This document shows positions 14,961-16,640 of a stretch of DNA of 16,640 nucleotides, piece by piece. Origin of the DNA: an uncultured Campylobacter sp. (GTDB lineage Bacteria > Campylobacterota > Campylobacteria > Campylobacterales > Campylobacteraceae); the NCBI RefSeq assembly GCF_938002845.1, contig NZ_CALKZP010000004.1:1-16640 (forward strand). Direction: 5' to 3'. A program made the position numbers and the translations under genes. The notes beneath the pieces are model-generated. The model was not told where the DNA came from. It did not search any database and saw nothing but the letters and a program-made list of their open reading frames with translations. The first letter of the stretch is position 1. Every line of letters starts with the position of its first letter.

Positions 14961-15557
14961 ATGCAACTAGATTGTCGCAATTTAAATTGCCCGGAGCCGC
15001 TTTTACGCACTAAAAAAGCTCTCGGCGAGCTAAAAATCGGAGAGAATTTAGAAATTTTAGTAAACGACGTAGCGCCGCGCGAAAACATAAAACGCTTTTT
15101 GGCTAAAAACGGCTTTGAGGCGAAAATTTCACAAGCGGGCGCCGACACGCTTATAAAAACCGTAAAAACGGACGAGCTGAAAGACAAAAGTATCGACGAT
15201 ATTTATTGTAATGTCACGGCGCCGAAAAGGGGCAAGGTGATATTCCTAAACGAGGAGCAGTGCGGAAGCGGCCCGATCGGAAAAAGCCTGCTTGCTAAAT
15301 TTTTAGGCGCAGCGCTAAGCTTAGACGAAAAGCCAGTGAAAGTGATCTGCGTAAACAACGCCGTGCGCATAACTACCAACCGCGGCCACGAATGCTTTGA
15401 GGCGATCAAGAAGCTAAACGAAGCGGGAGCTGAAATTTTAAGCTGCGGAAGCTGCCTAGAGGGTTACAAACTGGTCGATAAGCTCGCGATCGGCGAGATT
15501 TCAAATGCATACGAAATCATGGACGTCCTATCGAAATACGAAGTAATCAAGCTATGA
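14961..15557 (+). CDS. yedF: Selenium metabolism protein YedF (TusA-like plus DsrE-like domains)
   Basis: The 198-residue protein begins with a TusA/SirA-like domain whose CPxP motif (Cys10 in LNCPEPLL) is the sulfur- or selenium-carrying cysteine. A second domain with EEQCGSGPIGKSLL (98-111) and ILSCGSCLEGYKLVDKL (159-175) is the DsrE-like half typical of the YedF family found with selD. Cysteines 101, 162 and 165 are candidates for chalcogen handling. The probable role is delivery of reduced selenium to SelD, but this is not firmly established for the family. AAGGA lies six bases before the ATG. The stop codon overlaps the selD start (ATGA, 15554-15557), so the two are translationally coupled. 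Confidence 0.92.
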   Translation: MQLDCRNLNCPEPLLRTKKALGELKIGENLEILVNDVAPRENIKRFLAKNGFEAKISQAGADTLIKTVKTDELKDKSIDDIYCNVTAPKRGKVIFLNEEQCGSGPIGKSLLAKFLGAALSLDEKPVKVICVNNAVRITTNRGHECFEAIKKLNEAGAEILSCGSCLEGYKLVDKLAIGEISNAYEIMDVLSKYEVIKL

Positions 15558-16576
15558 TCTACAGAGATTTTAACCTAACTAAATTTATTGCAGCCGCCGG
15601 TTGAGCCGCCAAGCTTGACCCGGCGGGTCTAACCGAAAATCTTGGAAATTTAATCGAGCCCAATGCAAGCCTGCTTTCGTCAATCTGCAGCAACGAAGAT
15701 GCGAGCGTATTTCGTATAAGCGACGATCTTGCGCTCGTGCAGACACTCGATTTTATTACTCCTTTAGTGGACGATCCGTTTATCTTCGGACAGATCGCGG
15801 CGGCAAACTCCCTAAGCGACGTATTTGCAATGGGCGGCGAAGTGATAAATGCCCTAAACATCGTGGGTTTTGACGATTGTCATTTCTCAAACGAAATTCT
15901 GCGCGAAATTCTGCGTGGCGGCAAAGACAAGATTAAAGAGTGCGGAGGAGTCTTGGTAGGCGGCCACACCATCTCTACTGCAGAAATTTATTACGGGCTT
16001 AGCGTCACGGGGCGCGTGGATCCGCGTAAATTTTGGAGCAATAACACTGCGCGCGAAGGCGACCTGCTGATCCTAACAAAACCTCTCGGTACGGGCATTA
16101 TCGCTACGGCTATTAAGGCGAAATTTCTTAAATTTGAAGAATTTCGTGACGCGGTAGAGAGCATGATTTTGTTAAATTTTTATGCCGTGGGCGCGCTAGC
16201 AGGCTTAAAAATACACGCTGCAACGGACGTGACGGGCTTTGGACTGCTTGGACACGCGCTTGAAATGATCAATGAGAGCGTAAGTTTTAAAATTTATCCT
16301 AGCAAAATTCCGCTTCTAAAAAGCGTTCTCAAATGCCTTGATGAGGGACTGATCCCCGCAGGAAGCTATAAAAATTTAAAATTTATCGCACCGGGCGTCG
16401 ATTCCGAGCCGGACATAACGCTTTGCGACGCACAAACCAGCGGCGGACTTCTGCTTGCCGTAGCGGAAAAGGACGCGGCGCGAGCGCTTTCAAATTTAAA
16501 AAACGCAGGCTACGCTAGTAGCGCTATCATCGGCGAAGTTATAGCACGTGCCGAGCATAAAATTTATTTAGTTTAA
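15554..16576 (+). CDS. selD: Selenophosphate synthase, selenocysteine-containing
   Basis: SelD makes selenophosphate from selenide and ATP, the selenium donor for selenocysteine-tRNA. The true frame starts at ATG 15554 and reads MIYRDFNLTKFIAAAG, then TGA at codon 17, then AAKLDPAGL. The family motif is G-(C/U)-A-A-K, so TGA stands exactly at the catalytic Cys/Sec position and Lys20 is the conserved lysine. Reading TGA as selenocysteine gives 340 residues, a normal SelD length. Downstream are the ATP-binding parts: LVQTLDFITPLVDDPFIFGQ (from about 57), the SDVFAMGG segment, VGGHTI and DVTGFGLLGHA. A tool treating TGA as stop would report only residues 62-340 from the ATG at 15737. The start overlaps the yedF stop. 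No separate ribosome binding site is evident, consistent with coupling. Confidence 0.95.
15599..15634 (+). promoter_or_regulatory. Bacterial SECIS-like hairpin at the selD selenocysteine codon
   Basis: Starting three bases before the TGA (15602-15604), the mRNA can fold with GGUU (15599-15602) on AACC (15631-15634), G15603-C15629, A15604-U15628, one G-G mismatch, then CCGCC (15606-15610) on GGCGG (15622-15626). This gives 11 pairs and an 11-base apical loop (15611-15621) containing G and U. The position and size fit bacterial SECIS elements, which bind SelB to decode UGA as selenocysteine. Confidence 0.8.
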
Positions 16577-16613
16577 ATTCCTTTCATTCAGCCCCCTTTA
16601 AGCATCGCTCTTG

Positions 16614-16619
16614 TATAAT
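16614..16619 (+). promoter_or_regulatory. Possible -10 box of a gene beyond the right edge
   Basis: CTTGTATAATCAC contains a perfect TATAAT 38 bases after the selD stop. No start codon is seen before the window ends, so it may drive the next plus-strand gene. Confidence 0.45.
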
Positions 16620-16640
16620 CACAATTCTGTTTCGCACCGA

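Noticed and set aside
15554..15604. The TGA in selD as a stop or frameshift, making selD a pseudogene starting at 15737
   Set aside because: The codon sits at the known Cys/Sec position, the upstream codons encode a proper SelD N-terminus overlapping yedF by ATGA, and a SECIS-like hairpin follows.

Overview
The window looks like chromosomal DNA of a Campylobacter, from the higher-GC, oral or anaerobic side of the genus; C. gracilis-like is my best guess, from memory only. The evidence is the run of AAATTT-type words between and within genes, the Campylobacter-type S21 protein, the carboxynorspermidine decarboxylase, the selenium and formate dehydrogenase genes, and a combination of class I and class III ribonucleotide reductase genes. 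I see no tRNA, rRNA, insertion sequence, CRISPR array or prophage gene.

Left part (1-3954, minus strand). Reading from the right: an LpoB-like lipoprotein, ribosomal protein S21 (rpsU, GTG start), a six-helix membrane protein, an exported TIM-barrel protein with glycoside hydrolase clan GH-A motifs (GTG start), and an unrecognised membrane-anchored protein that runs off the left edge.

Deoxynucleotide block (4126-8524, plus strand). The class III (anaerobic) reductase NrdD is encoded in two pieces: a 702-residue body that stops after its first zinc-ligand cluster, and a separate 54-residue protein carrying the glycyl radical motif RVMGY. The activase nrdG follows, then the class I small subunit nrdB. 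No nrdA is present. Together they supply dNTPs with and without oxygen.

Middle (8807-11398, plus strand). pcm (protein repair methyltransferase) is followed by a solitary 600-residue AAA+ protein related to McrB. Its Walker A motif is intact, but the Walker B glutamate, the sensor-1 region and the arginine-finger region are all altered, and no McrC partner lies nearby.

Right part (11833-16576). moaE and moaD (molybdopterin synthase, minus strand) are divergent from nspC (norspermidine/spermidine synthesis). After nspC comes fdhC (formate dehydrogenase cytochrome b), then a selenium operon of yedF and selD joined by an ATGA overlap. selD contains an in-frame TGA at codon 17, directly followed by a strong SECIS-like hairpin, so SelD is itself a selenoprotein; its full frame is 340 residues. 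The molybdopterin, selenium and cytochrome genes all fit the needs of a selenium- and Mo/W-dependent formate dehydrogenase whose catalytic subunits are not in this window.

The observations most worth checking are the divided NrdD, the selenocysteine codon in selD, and the degenerate orphan McrB-like protein.
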